Below are positions 63,766-64,000 of a stretch of 64,000 nucleotides of DNA, in pieces (position 1 is the stretch's first letter; each line of letters opens with the position of its first letter). The notes beneath the pieces were generated by a model. That model saw nothing but the letters and a program-made list of their open reading frames with translations, made no database searches and was not told the origin of the DNA. The stretch lies in NCBI RefSeq assembly GCF_001522545.3, contig NC_031776.1:30036342-30100341 (forward strand). Reading direction: 5' to 3'. The position numbers and the translations under genes were made by a program. The DNA comes from Parus major (lineage: Eukaryota > Chordata > Aves > Passeriformes > Paridae).

Positions 63766-64000
63766 GTCAGCATCACCTTAACTGACACCAAAAAAAGTAC
63801 TTCAAATTTCCTGCAATCAGTTGTTTACATTCATTGTACATGCAGATGATTTTTTATGGAAATTTAACAGGTAACTAATGCTCATTGCCTTTCTAATTCT
63901 TCTGAATTTTTCTAAGCAAAAGGAGCTGGCGAGTCCTAAGCAGAGTTATATCATGCTTAGCAAAAATTTGGGCAAAAATGTACATTATGCACATAGGTAC
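63766..64000. other. Non-coding DNA at the window end
   Basis: If 63550-63765 is a terminal exon this would be its 3' UTR, but no AATAAA appears in these bases. Nothing else recognised. Confidence 0.5.

Noticed and set aside
1..64000. CRISPR arrays, bacterial operons, phage or plasmid functions
   Set aside because: No regularly spaced repeats, no Shine-Dalgarno-led frames and no long coding frames; the CR1 fragments point to vertebrate DNA.

Overview
The window looks like bird (or at least sauropsid) nuclear DNA. The main evidence is a clear 3'-end fragment of a CR1 LINE at the left edge (81-300, minus strand), a second more decayed CR1 3' tail at 55398-55485, and two fainter CR1-like scraps at 20651-20710 and 21878-21945. 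CR1 is the dominant retrotransposon family of bird genomes. By eye the sequence is AT-rich, with short GC-richer patches of 200-500 bp and no CpG-island promoter. I see no bacterial or viral gene organisation, no operons and no ribosome binding sites. I cannot name the species or the chromosome.

I found no protein-coding gene that I can recognise. The open reading frames are short, mostly overlap others on the opposite strand, and many begin at non-ATG codons. None shows a family signature I can name. The longest (3104-3640, 178 codons; 44431-44928, 165 codons; 2515-3003 minus, 162 codons; 46720-47172, 150 codons) are about what chance gives in 64 kb. Two short frames read more like real protein but stay unidentified: 63496-63765 plus, which follows a splice-acceptor-like CAG, and 29075-29302 minus. 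The window is therefore best read as intergenic or deep intronic DNA. No tRNA, rRNA, snRNA or microRNA sequence was recognised.

Layout: CR1 tail and unique AT-rich DNA (1-9000); a GC-rich patch (9300-9850); unique DNA with candidate conserved noncoding blocks near 4.6, 14 and 16.6 kb; GC-rich patches at 18.2-19.1, 23.0-23.2, 30.2-30.7 and 32.6-33.1 kb; a CpG-richer stretch at 32.05-32.27 kb; stretches rich in TAATTA-type homeodomain words at 35.4-36.6, 38.2 and 41.2-42.7 kb; low-complexity AT or poly-A tracts throughout; and AT-rich DNA to the end with one orphan exon-like frame at 63.5 kb.

The best non-random structures are small. They are two back-to-back hairpins at 25464-25499, a perfect 13-bp-stem hairpin at 21391-21420, a dense GATA-motif cluster built on a repeated 12-mer at 49737-49776, and several palindromes. 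No new multi-gene system is visible.
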